Shown: positions 32,407 to 40,291, numbered from the stretch's first letter. The stretch: 45,596 nucleotides of DNA from Oscillospiraceae bacterium (GCA_015065005.1 SVRE01000010.1:1-45596), one strand, 5' to 3'. A program made the numbers and translations. Notes: generated from the letters alone by a model not told the origin.

Positions 32407-33678
32407 ATGGAAACAAAGCTAAAGGACGAATATAAGTCAAGCAGAATTATGTACATAATCGAGGCGGCGCTGGAATATTTTATTGCTATAGCGGTTGGCA
32501 CGGTTTATCTTGCCAAAATCACCTCGGAAATCGGCATCCCCGATAATATAACGGGAATATTAACATCCTTTGTTTCCCTTGGATGTGGCTTTCAGGTAAT
32601 TGCCCTGTTTCTGGCACACAAAAAGCCTGTTAAACGGTGGGTAACTATTTTTCACGTAATAAGTCAGCTTTTATTCTCGGCAATGTATTTTGTACCGCTT
32701 TTGCCTATTTCAAGGGCGGGGCAAACAGTACTTTTGATTTGCTCCTTATTGCTTGCGCAAATTTTGCACAATGCAATAAATTCACCAAAGATAAATTGGT
32801 GTATGTCCTTAGTGGATGAGGATAAGCGCGGGCGCTTTACCGCTAACAAGGAAATTGTGTCCTTGCTCGGGGGCATGGTGTTTTCCTTTGCCCTTGGACA
32901 AATTATGGATTCCTTTTCCAAAAGCGGAAAAATAACCACAGGGTTCCTCCTTTGCGGCGTAATGCTCCTGTTTTTGACCGCTTTACACACACTCACCTTG
33001 GTTTTTACAAAGGAAAAGCCGAGCGAGCAAACGAAGAAGCTTAATATTAAGGAAATATTTGGTCTTTTCAAGAACAAAACTATTCTCAAAGTCGTATGCG
33101 TATTCGTTCTTTGGAATGTTGCAAGCTACATAACAACCTCATATATGGGCGCATATCAGGTAAATGATTTGGGCTTCAGCCCTGTATTTGCCTCGGTTGT
33201 TATTATTATAGGCAGCCTTGTGCGTGCAACAATATCTCGCCCCGTGGGCAAGTTTGCGGACAGGTTTTCCTTTTGCAAAATGCTATATTTCTGCTTTGGT
33301 ATAGAGGTGCTTGCTTTTCTGACAGCATCCCTTATAACCCCGGCAAACGGCAAGTATATGTACATTATTTATTACGTGCTGTACTGCATTGGCTGTGCAG
33401 GAACCAACAGCGCAATAATTAACTTGATTTACGACTATGTTGACTTTGATAAGCGGACAAGCGCCTTGGCACTTGTAAACACCGCCTCCGGCTTTGCGGG
33501 CTTTTTTGCCACCTTGGCAGTCAGCCCCCTCGTTAAGCATATACAGGAAAACAAGAATAAGCTTTTCGGCATAGAAATATATGCCCAGCAGCTTCTGGCG
33601 CTATGCTCAGCAGTTATAGTTGCGGGTATAATCGTTTATCTTTTGCTTGTAATCAGCAAGCTGAAAAAACATGAATGA
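32407..33678 (+). CDS. Major facilitator superfamily transporter
   Basis: A 423-aa membrane protein with twelve hydrophobic helices in two halves joined by a charged loop (EKPSEQTKKLNIKEIFGLFKN, about residues 200-220). An MFS-type motif is seen as DEDKRGRFTANKE after helix 4 and RPVGKFADRFSF in the second half. The plan resembles sugar-transporting MFS proteins. Its position 4 bp after the GH43 gene suggests it imports the oligosaccharide cut by that enzyme, which is inference. An SD (GAGG) precedes the ATG. Confidence 0.9.
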   Translation: METKLKDEYKSSRIMYIIEAALEYFIAIAVGTVYLAKITSEIGIPDNITGILTSFVSLGCGFQVIALFLAHKKPVKRWVTIFHVISQLLFSAMYFVPLLPISRAGQTVLLICSLLLAQILHNAINSPKINWCMSLVDEDKRGRFTANKEIVSLLGGMVFSFALGQIMDSFSKSGKITTGFLLCGVMLLFLTALHTLTLVFTKEKPSEQTKKLNIKEIFGLFKNKTILKVVCVFVLWNVASYITTSYMGAYQVNDLGFSPVFASVVIIIGSLVRATISRPVGKFADRFSFCKMLYFCFGIEVLAFLTASLITPANGKYMYIIYYVLYCIGCAGTNSAIINLIYDYVDFDKRTSALALVNTASGFAGFFATLAVSPLVKHIQENKNKLFGIEIYAQQLLALCSAVIVAGIIVYLLLVISKLKKHE

Positions 33679-33696
33679 AAATATACAGGAGGCATT

Positions 33697-34611
33697 ATGA
33701 CCGTATATGATTTGAAAACAATGCAAATTACAAAGCCGCAGGGGAGCTTGGCGGTAGCACTGGGCACATTTGACGGCTGTCACTTGGGTCACGCCTCCGT
33801 TTTGCAAAACACCTTTTATAAGGCAAGGGAGCTTAAAATCAAATCCCTTGTTTATACCTTTGATACGTCAGCTCTGAAGGGACAGGGGCTTGTTCTGACA
33901 CTTGAGGAAAAAATCAAGGCAATCGGTAAGTTCGGCATTGACTATGTGGCAATAGAGCAGTTTGATAATGTAAGGAATTTAGGCGGTGAAGAATTTGTAA
34001 ATTCCGTATTAAAGGAGCAGCTTGGCGCCACTTTTGTATCCTGTGGCTACAATTACCGCTTTGGTAAAAATGCAAGCTGTACGGCTGAAAATTTGGTGGA
34101 GCTTTTTGAAAAAGTCGGGGGGAGTGTACAAATTTCCCCTGAAATCACCTATAATAACGTGCCTGTCAGCTCCACCCTTGTAAGAAATAAAATCAAAAAC
34201 GGAGAGGTTGAAGAGCTTCTTTCCTATATGCGCCCGTATTCCATTTACTCCATGGTGGAAAGGGGGAAGGGAATGGGCAAGGGTCTGGGCTTTGCAACTA
34301 TTAACCAACAAATTCCAAAGGGCAAGGTTGTCCCTAAAACGGGGGTTTATATAACCGAGTGCGAAATTGGGGAGGATGTGTATCCCGCCATTACAAATGT
34401 TGGTTATCGCCCCACGACAGACGGCGAAAATTCCCGTTTGAACGTGGAAACCCATATCATTGGCTTTTCCAAGGATTTGTACAGCTCTTATCTGCGTGTT
34501 AATTTTTACAAATATCTGAGGGAGGAAATAAAATTTTCTTCCTTTGAGGAGCTGAGAGAGCAGGTGGAAAGGGACAAAGGGACTGCCCTTGAGTATTTTG
34601 GCTTTCATTAA
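33697..34611 (+). CDS. ribF: Bifunctional riboflavin kinase / FAD synthetase
   Basis: A 304-aa enzyme that phosphorylates riboflavin to FMN and adenylates it to FAD. The N-terminal FAD synthetase domain has ALGTFDGCHLGHASVL (HxGH-type nucleotidyltransferase site) and VSCGYNYRFGKNASC, ending with SSTLVRNKI. The riboflavin kinase domain (about 180-300) has GKGLGFATIN, GVYITECEIG and the NVGYRPTTDG and VETHIIGF segments. The order and length are typical of RibF. It follows the MFS gene by 18 bp (SD AGGAGG), an unusual partner for a sugar operon. Confidence 0.94.
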   Translation: MTVYDLKTMQITKPQGSLAVALGTFDGCHLGHASVLQNTFYKARELKIKSLVYTFDTSALKGQGLVLTLEEKIKAIGKFGIDYVAIEQFDNVRNLGGEEFVNSVLKEQLGATFVSCGYNYRFGKNASCTAENLVELFEKVGGSVQISPEITYNNVPVSSTLVRNKIKNGEVEELLSYMRPYSIYSMVERGKGMGKGLGFATINQQIPKGKVVPKTGVYITECEIGEDVYPAITNVGYRPTTDGENSRLNVETHIIGFSKDLYSSYLRVNFYKYLREEIKFSSFEELREQVERDKGTALEYFGFH

Positions 34612-34634
34612 AATAACAAAGAAAACAATGAACA

Positions 34635-34696
34635 AAAGGTCTTTTTGAATGGATTGTGCCCCACGGGGTCAGCACGCTCCACTCTCAAAGACCTTT
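34635..34696. repeat. Long intergenic hairpin element after ribF
   Basis: Perfect 10-bp outer arms (AAAGGTCTTT with AAAGACCTTT), an inner TGGA/TCCA, then GTGC/GCAC with CCC/GGG inside. This 62-bp extended hairpin begins 23 nt after the ribF stop. It could end ribF transcription, but the modular form looks like a mobile palindromic repeat. Confidence 0.6.
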
Positions 34697-34768
34697 ACTA
34701 TATTATATGTTAAATTTTAATTGTAATATACAAATTATTGGTTTTCATAATAAATTTACAAAAAATAC

Positions 34769-34797
34769 TTGTATTTACAGGCAATATATGTTAAAAT
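34769..34797 (+). promoter_or_regulatory. Promoter of the secreted discoidin-like gene
   Basis: -35 TTGTAT (34769-34774), 17-bp spacer, -10 TAAAAT (34792-34797), then SD AAGGAG before the ATG at 34834. Confidence 0.76.
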
Positions 34798-34833
34798 ACA
34801 CAATAGAGAATAATTAAGTACAAGGAGTACGAG

Positions 34834-36774
34834 ATGAAAAAAGTATTTTTGAAAAGAATTTTACCTGTGGTAATGTGCGTGCTTATGGTTGTTCCGGCAT
34901 TTGCGTTCAATGTGCTTGCCGCTAACCTCAGTGCAACAGGTATCCCGGGTGACAAGAGTATTATCGGTACCGAAAGGGCAAACTGGGCACCAAACGGACA
35001 GGGCTATCATACCAGCGTTTGGAACGGTGACAGACACTCTAAGTACCTTAATAACGGTACATATAACCACAGCTATCAGTGGTGGGAGCCATCTGACCCT
35101 AAGCGTCCAAACGGCGCGGGTGTTGACCCGACAAAGCAGTACTTTGGCTTCAGCTTTGATGACGGTTATTACCTTCTTGACGAAATAATTATTTATGCTC
35201 ACAAGCGTAGCCACGGTGTAGATCCGGTGCTTGATGCAAACGGTAACGTAGTTAAAGATGAAAACGGCAACATCAAATACCAAAGAACCGAAAGCAAGGG
35301 CTTCAACAACGTTAAATATACTGTAGAAGCGCTTATCCTTGGTGAATGGGTTCAGGTTGGTGTTGGCTATCAGGATGATGGCGTGGATTATGAGGGCAGC
35401 GTACAAAAAATTTCTATTACTTTGACACATCCAAAGGCTGCTGAAGGCGAGGATATAAACACTAACAATATCAGAGTTTGGTGTTCTGAATACGGTAGCT
35501 ATGCAAAACGCTACGGTGATTTTGCTAATATGCAGCCGACAGAGCATGACTGGTGGCTTACCCCTTGTGTTCAAGAGGTTGAGCTTATGGGCGTTACAGG
35601 CTACAGACCTGCCTTTGACGTTCCTTTGAATGCTTACCTTGTTACAAATGCGGCGCTCAGCGGTATGATCGGTGCTGACTCAAGCTTGAGCATGCGTTAT
35701 CCCGGTCTTGCAGGCGATGATGATTTGGGCTCTAACTGGAGGGCAAAATCCACAGGCGCGCAGAATATCTGGGCTGAATTTGATAAGGCTTACGCAATTG
35801 ATAATGTTGGCTTGAATGTAGGCGGATGTGCTGCTGATGAGGCGGGAATAACTCTTACATACAACATTAAGCTTTTGACCAGCGGTACATTGCAGGATGG
35901 CACATGGCAAACTGTTGTAACCGATGGCACCGCAACAACACAAAGCACAGTTGCGGATTATGTAATTCATGATCTTGATGAACCTATCACAGCTCTTGCT
36001 ATGATGGTTGAAATCACAAGCGTAAAGACTGCTGCCGGCAAGAACAGCAGGGCAGTTGTTACAGAGCTATGGGCTGAAATTGCAGATGGCGGAAAGTGCA
36101 TTTTCTTGGCTGACTATATGACATCAGCTAAGAAGGCATCAACAGCAACAGGTAACCTTGCTTGCTACGGTGCTGCATACGCTTCCTCCAACTTTAGCTA
36201 CGCAGGTATTTCCAAGATAAATAACATTATTGACGGTAACTGCGGCTATGCCGACAAGGCTTGGATTGCGGAAACATATATTATTGACACTTATGTAGGC
36301 GTTACATTGAAGGAAGCCCACGATGTTACAAAGGTTGCCCTTTACTTTAATGACGTTCTTGGCGGCGAAAACGGTAAGCACGTATTTAAGTTTGACCTTC
36401 AGGCTAAGGTTGGCGACAAGTTTGTAACTATAAAGGAGGGCGCTACCTCCTATGATGCTGAAAAGAAATCATACATAGTTTCAATCCTTTTCAGTGAAGC
36501 TGTTCATACTGATGACTTACGTATCGTATTCAAGTCTGATGCATTGACCTTCCCATACTTGAAGGAATTTGAGGTGTTTGAGGGCGATTTTGTATACAGC
36601 TCTTACATAGGATACGAGCTTCCATCTTCAAGAGAAGAGGGCGGCCCTGACGTTACTAACGTATATGGCGAAAGAACAATGGCGCAGCGCGGTAAGTACT
36701 TCAGCAAGCTTTCTCCAATTGAGTATTTCAGCATCGCTCTTGAGCATGATGTTCAAATCGATTGGCTCGGCTAA
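34834..36774 (+). CDS. Secreted protein with F5/8 type C (discoidin)-like modules
   Basis: A 646-aa exported protein. The signal peptide is clear (KKVFLKR, hydrophobic core, cleavage near VLAANLS, about residue 30). Three beta-sandwich modules can be traced: about 35-255 (EIIIYAHKR..., FNNVKYTVEALILGEWVQVG, NNIRVWCSEYGS, PCVQEVELMG), 270-420 (ending RAVVTELWAEI) and 440-595 (INNIIDGNC, VTKVALYFNDV, DLRIVFKSD, LKEFEVFEG). These follow the discoidin/F5/8C pattern that binds carbohydrate. No catalytic domain, LPXTG or anchor is visible, and the last 50 residues are unassigned. It may be a surface glycan-binding protein. Confidence 0.8.
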   Translation: MKKVFLKRILPVVMCVLMVVPAFAFNVLAANLSATGIPGDKSIIGTERANWAPNGQGYHTSVWNGDRHSKYLNNGTYNHSYQWWEPSDPKRPNGAGVDPTKQYFGFSFDDGYYLLDEIIIYAHKRSHGVDPVLDANGNVVKDENGNIKYQRTESKGFNNVKYTVEALILGEWVQVGVGYQDDGVDYEGSVQKISITLTHPKAAEGEDINTNNIRVWCSEYGSYAKRYGDFANMQPTEHDWWLTPCVQEVELMGVTGYRPAFDVPLNAYLVTNAALSGMIGADSSLSMRYPGLAGDDDLGSNWRAKSTGAQNIWAEFDKAYAIDNVGLNVGGCAADEAGITLTYNIKLLTSGTLQDGTWQTVVTDGTATTQSTVADYVIHDLDEPITALAMMVEITSVKTAAGKNSRAVVTELWAEIADGGKCIFLADYMTSAKKASTATGNLACYGAAYASSNFSYAGISKINNIIDGNCGYADKAWIAETYIIDTYVGVTLKEAHDVTKVALYFNDVLGGENGKHVFKFDLQAKVGDKFVTIKEGATSYDAEKKSYIVSILFSEAVHTDDLRIVFKSDALTFPYLKEFEVFEGDFVYSSYIGYELPSSREEGGPDVTNVYGERTMAQRGKYFSKLSPIEYFSIALEHDVQIDWLG

Positions 36775-36786
36775 TAATTAAATATA

Positions 36787-36819
36787 ACAGGGCTTCCAAA
36801 GGGAAGTCCTGTTTTTTTG
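36787..36819 (+). terminator. Terminator of the discoidin-like gene
   Basis: Arms ACAGGGCTTCC and GGAAGTCCTGT (one G-U pair) with a 4-5-nt loop, then TTTTTTT. Confidence 0.9.
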
Positions 36820-36924
36820 TATAACGAAAACCCCACGATGGTGCACTTCATAGACGGGGGGATTATTATTGTCCGCGGGTTCGTTTTAATATCACACTCG
36901 GCTTAAAACAGTGCTGGCATACAT
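36820..36924. repeat. Intergenic imperfect inverted repeat
   Basis: No gene. AACGAAAACCCC (about 36823) and GGGTTCGTTTT (about 36877) form an imperfect inverted repeat around a G-run, resembling the other palindromic modules of this window. Confidence 0.35.
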
Positions 36925-36958
36925 AAAAAAGCAGGATAGCCGCTTTGCCATCCTGCTT
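36925..36958 (-). terminator. Terminator of the Gfo/Idh/MocA gene
   Basis: On the minus strand GCAGGATGGC pairs with GCTATCCTGC around a 5-6-nt loop and is followed by TTTTTT. Confidence 0.88.
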
Positions 36959-36963
36959 AATTA

Positions 36964-38013
36964 TTAATATTCAAACTTAATTGTTTGGTTTAGTTCTGCT
37001 GACTTAAATGCTTGCTCCATAATTTTCATATCAAGGCGCATTTGGTCGTGGGTTACGATTTGCTCAGCCTTTTTGTCAATAGCGTCAACAAAATTACGGT
37101 AAAAATCATGCACGTCACTTTTTGGAATTTCAAGCTCATAGGTATCAAGCGTAACACTGTCACGTGGAGCCATAGTTTTTGTAAGGCCTGCCGCTGTTTG
37201 TACAGGCAATACATCATTTTCGTGCCAATACTTGCACTTGGCAACCTGTGTCTTTTCTCTCCAGTCCTGGATAAGGGCAGAGCCCTTTTCGGCCTTCATA
37301 TAAAATCTTGGAAGGGCAATAAAGTTATATGTTCCAACCTCAACAAAGGCAACAGCACCGCTCTTGAATGTAATTGTGAGATAGAAGCCGTCATCAACCT
37401 CTTTGTTTGTAATGTTGGTTAATGTACAGTTGATTGTATCAATCACCTCATCCTTATAGATAAGCATAAGCTGGTCAATCAGGTGGATGCCCCAGTCAAG
37501 AATCATTCCTCCCCCATGCTCCTTTTCACCTCTCCAGTCGGAGGGGATACCGCGTGAGCCGTGAATTCTTGATTCAATGCGAAGCGGCTTACCGATTTCA
37601 CCGCTGTCAGCAAGCTGCTGCATAGCAAGATAGTCAACGTCAAAACGCCTGTTCTGGTGAACGGTAAATAGCTTGCCTGACTCCTTGGAGGCTGCAATCA
37701 TTTCCTCAAGGTCACTTGAAGAAAGGGCAACGGGCTTTTCACAAATAACGTGCTTTCCGCCCTTCAAGCATCTGACAACCGTGTCAAGGTGAACGTCATT
37801 TGGAATAGCAATTGTAACAAGCTCAACACTCTTGTCATTTATAACCTCATCAAGAGATGCATAAGCATAAATGCCACGCTCCCTTGCAAGAGCGCTCTTC
37901 TTTTCATCTATATCATAAATGCCGGCAAGCTCCAAAACATCACTTTTAAGCGCGTGGTTAACGTGCCAGGAGCCCATACCGCCAAAGCCAATAACTGCAA
38001 TTTTCTTTTTCAT
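36964..38013 (-). CDS. Gfo/Idh/MocA family oxidoreductase
   Basis: A 349-aa NAD(P)-dependent oxidoreductase acting on sugars or cyclitols. The Rossmann motif is VIGFGGMGSWHV at the N-terminus. The family motif CEKPVALS is near residue 97 with the catalytic Lys, and the second Lys/His region appears in GGGMILDWGIHLIDQL. The C-terminal alpha/beta domain follows. The start is the ATG at 38013 (SD GAGG at 6 nt; family N-terminus), not the in-frame TTG at 38025. Its substrate is unknown. It is a lone gene with its own promoter, near the ugpC and PHP genes. Confidence 0.92.
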   Translation of the reverse strand: MKKKIAVIGFGGMGSWHVNHALKSDVLELAGIYDIDEKKSALARERGIYAYASLDEVINDKSVELVTIAIPNDVHLDTVVRCLKGGKHVICEKPVALSSSDLEEMIAASKESGKLFTVHQNRRFDVDYLAMQQLADSGEIGKPLRIESRIHGSRGIPSDWRGEKEHGGGMILDWGIHLIDQLMLIYKDEVIDTINCTLTNITNKEVDDGFYLTITFKSGAVAFVEVGTYNFIALPRFYMKAEKGSALIQDWREKTQVAKCKYWHENDVLPVQTAAGLTKTMAPRDSVTLDTYELEIPKSDVHDFYRNFVDAIDKKAEQIVTHDQMRLDMKIMEQAFKSAELNQTIKFEY

Positions 38014-38050
38014 ATCAAACCTCAAAGTATAGAAATTGTTGTTCTTCTAT

Positions 38051-38078
38051 ATTATAGCAAATATAAAATAAAAGTCAA
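38051..38078 (-). promoter_or_regulatory. Promoter of the Gfo/Idh/MocA gene
   Basis: The minus strand has -35 TTGACT (38073-38078), a 16-bp spacer ending TTTGC and -10 TATAAT (38051-38056), extended -10. Confidence 0.82.
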
Positions 38079-38114
38079 GACAAAATCCAATATTTGTGAA
38101 AAAGCACAACCAAA

Positions 38115-38460
38115 GTACACCCCGTAGGGACGGGCGTCCTCGACCGTCCGTTCAACCAACGCAAAACGCAAAAAATTGATACCCCCGTAGGGGAGGGGTC
38201 CGCCCTCCCGCAATCAACGCAAAACGCAAAAAATTGATACCCACCGTAGGGGAGGGGTCCGCCCTCCCGCAACAAACGCAAAACGCAAAATTGACGTACC
38301 CTGTAGGGACGGGCGTCCTCGACCGTCCGTTCAACCAACGCAAAACGCAAAAATTGATACCCCCCGTAGGGACGGGCGTCCTCGACCGTCCGTTCAACAA
38401 ACGCAAAACGCAAAAAAATTGATACACCCCGTAGGGGAGGGGTCCGCCCTCCCGAAATAA
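38115..38460. repeat. Tandem array of six hairpin modules of two types (order A-B-B-A-A-B)
   Basis: Six units of 57-65 bp start with GTAGGG at 38124, 38187, 38246, 38303, 38366 and 38431. Each is a hairpin module plus a linker of the form ACGCAAAACGCAAAAA...TTGATA. Type A (units 1, 4, 5) is GGGACGGGCGTCCTCGACCG with a GGACGG/CCGTCC stem. Type B (units 2, 3, 6) is GGGGAGGGGTCCGCCCTCCC with a GGGAGGG/CCCTCCC stem. Open frames across it are by-products of the repeat. It is not CRISPR: the linkers are near-identical. Confidence 0.9.
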
Positions 38461-38462
38461 AA

Positions 38463-38585
38463 GCAAAACAAAAGGGATTGAATAAATCAATCCCTTAAAA
38501 GTTATCTTAGTGAACGAGGCACTTCTGAGTGTCCTTATCAAAGATATGAATTCTTGCGGTTTCGATAGCAACCTTAATCTTGTCA
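38463..38585 (-). repeat. Duplicate of the ugpC 3' end and terminator (copy of 38875-38997)
   Basis: This 123-bp segment matches 38875-38997 at a constant 412-bp offset with one visible mismatch (ATGAATTC for ATGGATTC). It includes a second copy of the terminator hairpin (38472-38496). Confidence 0.92.
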
Positions 38586-38857
38586 TTATAACCTTAACAC
38601 ACTCCAAAAAAGTGGTTAAATATTCAACAAGTTCAATGTAACTATTAACTGTGAGGTAAAATTAGCGAGGGGATTTTGGTGAGACACAGCGAAGAATATA
38701 TTCTATATTTCAAGCTGTAGCTTGCCGAAATACACCGCTAATTTTATCTCACAGACGGTTTTGTGGGGTGTGTTAAGGTTACTGCCTGTGAACGTGAAGA
38801 AACTCTTGCTGTCATATTCTGCTCACCTGTGGAGAGGTAGAGATAAAGTTCAGCGCC
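38507..38857 (-). pseudogene. Truncated duplicate of the ugpC 3' end, split by a MITE-like insertion
   Basis: Two blocks copy the C-terminal coding region of ugpC. 38507-38585 matches 38919-38997 and holds the same stop codon. 38783-38857 matches 39006-39080 with few changes. They are separated by 197 bp of unrelated sequence (38586-38782), whereas in the intact gene only 8 bp lie between. No promoter, start or N-terminal domain is present, so the fragment cannot make a transporter ATPase. The near identity means the duplication and insertion are recent. Confidence 0.85.
38586..38782. mobile_element. MITE-like insertion with nested inverted repeats
   Basis: A 197-bp insert sits inside the duplicated ugpC fragment. 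Its ends are inverted repeats: TAACCTTAACACACTCC at the left and, reverse-complemented, TAACCTTAACACACCCC at the right. A second pair lies inside: TGTGAGGTAAAATTAGCG (about 38650-38667) and CGCTAATTTTATCTCACA (about 38734-38751). There is no open reading frame of note. The structure suggests a non-autonomous element moved by a transposase encoded elsewhere. Confidence 0.72.
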
Positions 38858-38883
38858 CCGCTCCCTCCCATATTGCAAAACAA

Positions 38884-38908
38884 AAGGGATTGAATAAATC
38901 AATCCCTT
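38884..38908 (-). terminator. ugpC terminator
   Basis: Perfect 10-bp stem (AAGGGATTGA with TCAATCCCTT), 5-nt loop, then TTGTTTT on the minus strand. An identical copy lies at 38472-38496. Confidence 0.85.
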
Positions 38909-38918
38909 AAAAGTTATC

Positions 38919-40031
38919 TTAGTGAACGAGGCACTTCTGAGTGTCCTTATCAAAGATATGGATTCTTGCGGTTTCGATAGCAACCTTAATCTTGTCACCC
39001 GCACGTGCCTGTGAACGTGAAGAAACTCTTGCTGTCATATTCTGCTCACCTGTGGAGAGGTAGAGATAAATTTCAGCACCCATAAGCTCAGTTACATCAA
39101 CGTCAACCTCAATTACATTATCGGAGAACTGCTGCATATAGATTTCCTCATCGTGGATGCACTCAGGACGGATACCGATAACAACCTCCTTGCCATAGTA
39201 GTCAGCCAAGTTAGCGTCATTAGCCTTCTCATCAGGAATGGAGAGTGAGTGACCCTCGAAGGAAACGTAAGCCTTGCCATCCTTCTTTTCAAGTGTAGCG
39301 TTGATAAAGTTCATTTGAGGTGTGCCGATAAATCCTGCAACGAACATATTAACAGGCTTATCGTAAAGGTTTTGTGGAGTGTCAACCTGCTGGATGAAGC
39401 CGTCCTTCATAACTACGATTCTTGTAGCCATTGTCATAGCCTCAACCTGGTCGTGAGTTACGTAAACGAAGGTTGTACCAACTCTTTTGTGAATCTTTGT
39501 AAGCTCAGTTCTCATAGTTGCACGGAGCTTAGCGTCAAGGTTTGAAAGCGGCTCGTCAAGCAAGAATACCTTAGGGTTACGAACGATAGCACGGCCCAAG
39601 GCAACACGCTGCTTCTGACCACCGGACATAGCCTTTGGCTTTCTGTCAAGCAAGTGTGTAATGCCGAGGATTTCAGCAGCCTCTTCAACACGTCTCTTGA
39701 TTTCTTCCTTTGGTGTCTTTCTGAGCTTAAGACCAAACGCCATATTTTCATAAACTGTCATATGAGGATAAAGAGCATAGTTCTGGAAAACCATGGCAAT
39801 ATCTCTGTCCTTAGGAGCAATATCATTCATAAGCTTGTCGCCAATGTAGAATTCACCCTCAGTAATTTCCTCAAGACCTGCAATCATACGAAGGGTAGTG
39901 GATTTACCGCAACCTGATGGTCCAACGAAAATAATAAATTCCTTATCCTGAACCTCAAGACAGAAGTCGGAAACTGCAGTTACACCGCCAGGATATTTCT
40001 TATAGATGTGCTTAAGTGATAAACTTGCCAT
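38919..40031 (-). CDS. ugpC: Carbohydrate ABC transporter ATPase, UgpC/MsmX type
   Basis: A 370-aa ATPase that energises sugar or glycerol-phosphate importers; in Firmicutes one MsmX-like ATPase often serves many permeases. The Walker A is GPSGCGKST (37-45), followed by the Q-loop FQNYALYPHMTV, signature MSGGQKQR, Walker B VFLLDEPLSNLD and switch His in VTHDQVEAM. The C-terminal 130 residues form the regulatory OB domain (GIRPECIHDEE, AEIYLYLSTGEQNMTARVSSR). No permease or binding protein is nearby, which fits a shared ATPase. An SD (GAGGAG) precedes the ATG. Its 3' end is partly duplicated downstream. Confidence 0.95.
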   Translation of the reverse strand: MASLSLKHIYKKYPGGVTAVSDFCLEVQDKEFIIFVGPSGCGKSTTLRMIAGLEEITEGEFYIGDKLMNDIAPKDRDIAMVFQNYALYPHMTVYENMAFGLKLRKTPKEEIKRRVEEAAEILGITHLLDRKPKAMSGGQKQRVALGRAIVRNPKVFLLDEPLSNLDAKLRATMRTELTKIHKRVGTTFVYVTHDQVEAMTMATRIVVMKDGFIQQVDTPQNLYDKPVNMFVAGFIGTPQMNFINATLEKKDGKAYVSFEGHSLSIPDEKANDANLADYYGKEVVIGIRPECIHDEEIYMQQFSDNVIEVDVDVTELMGAEIYLYLSTGEQNMTARVSSRSQARAGDKIKVAIETARIHIFDKDTQKCLVH

Positions 40032-40150
40032 TTTTTCTCCTCGCCCCTCAGGGCTAAATTATGTAGATTTTGCGGTCACATTGACAAAAGAACAATAAAA
40101 ATGCCTATTTTTGAAAAATAGCCGCAATACAGTTATTTTATTATATCTAT

Positions 40151-40179
40151 ATTATAACAGAAACGATTTGAAAATTAAA
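40151..40179 (-). promoter_or_regulatory. Probable ugpC promoter
   Basis: The minus strand has -35 TTTAAT (40174-40179), a 17-bp spacer and -10 TATAAT (40151-40156). The leader is about 115 nt and ends with a small GCCC/GGGC hairpin (40043-40054) just before the SD. Confidence 0.52.
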
Positions 40180-40202
40180 TAGTTTTTTTATACAAAAATT
40201 AT

Positions 40203-40238
40203 CCCCTGTTTTTGTACGATATGCACAAAAAACAGGGG
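40203..40238 (-). terminator. Terminator of the PHP-tex operon
   Basis: Long arms CCCCTGTTTTT/AAAAACAGGGG plus GTGC/GTAC-type inner pairs, then ATAATTTTTG on the minus strand. It lies about 55 nt after the tex stop. Confidence 0.82.
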
Positions 40239-40291
40239 AATTTTTAAGCAAAAGCACTAAAATGTAAAATTTGTTACGCAATTTTAACAAA

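Noticed and set aside
34861-35574. 237-aa open frame on the minus strand inside the discoidin-like gene
   Set aside because: It is antisense to a gene with a clear signal peptide, promoter and terminator; the translation looks unlike a protein.
38115-38460. CRISPR array
   Set aside because: The linkers are nearly identical rather than unique spacers, the repeats are of two hairpin types, and no cas gene is present.
38152-38607. 151-aa open frame on the minus strand (and shorter frames on both strands) across the hairpin array
   Set aside because: The frame exists only because the repeat unit keeps phase; the product is a reiterated repeat with no start signal.
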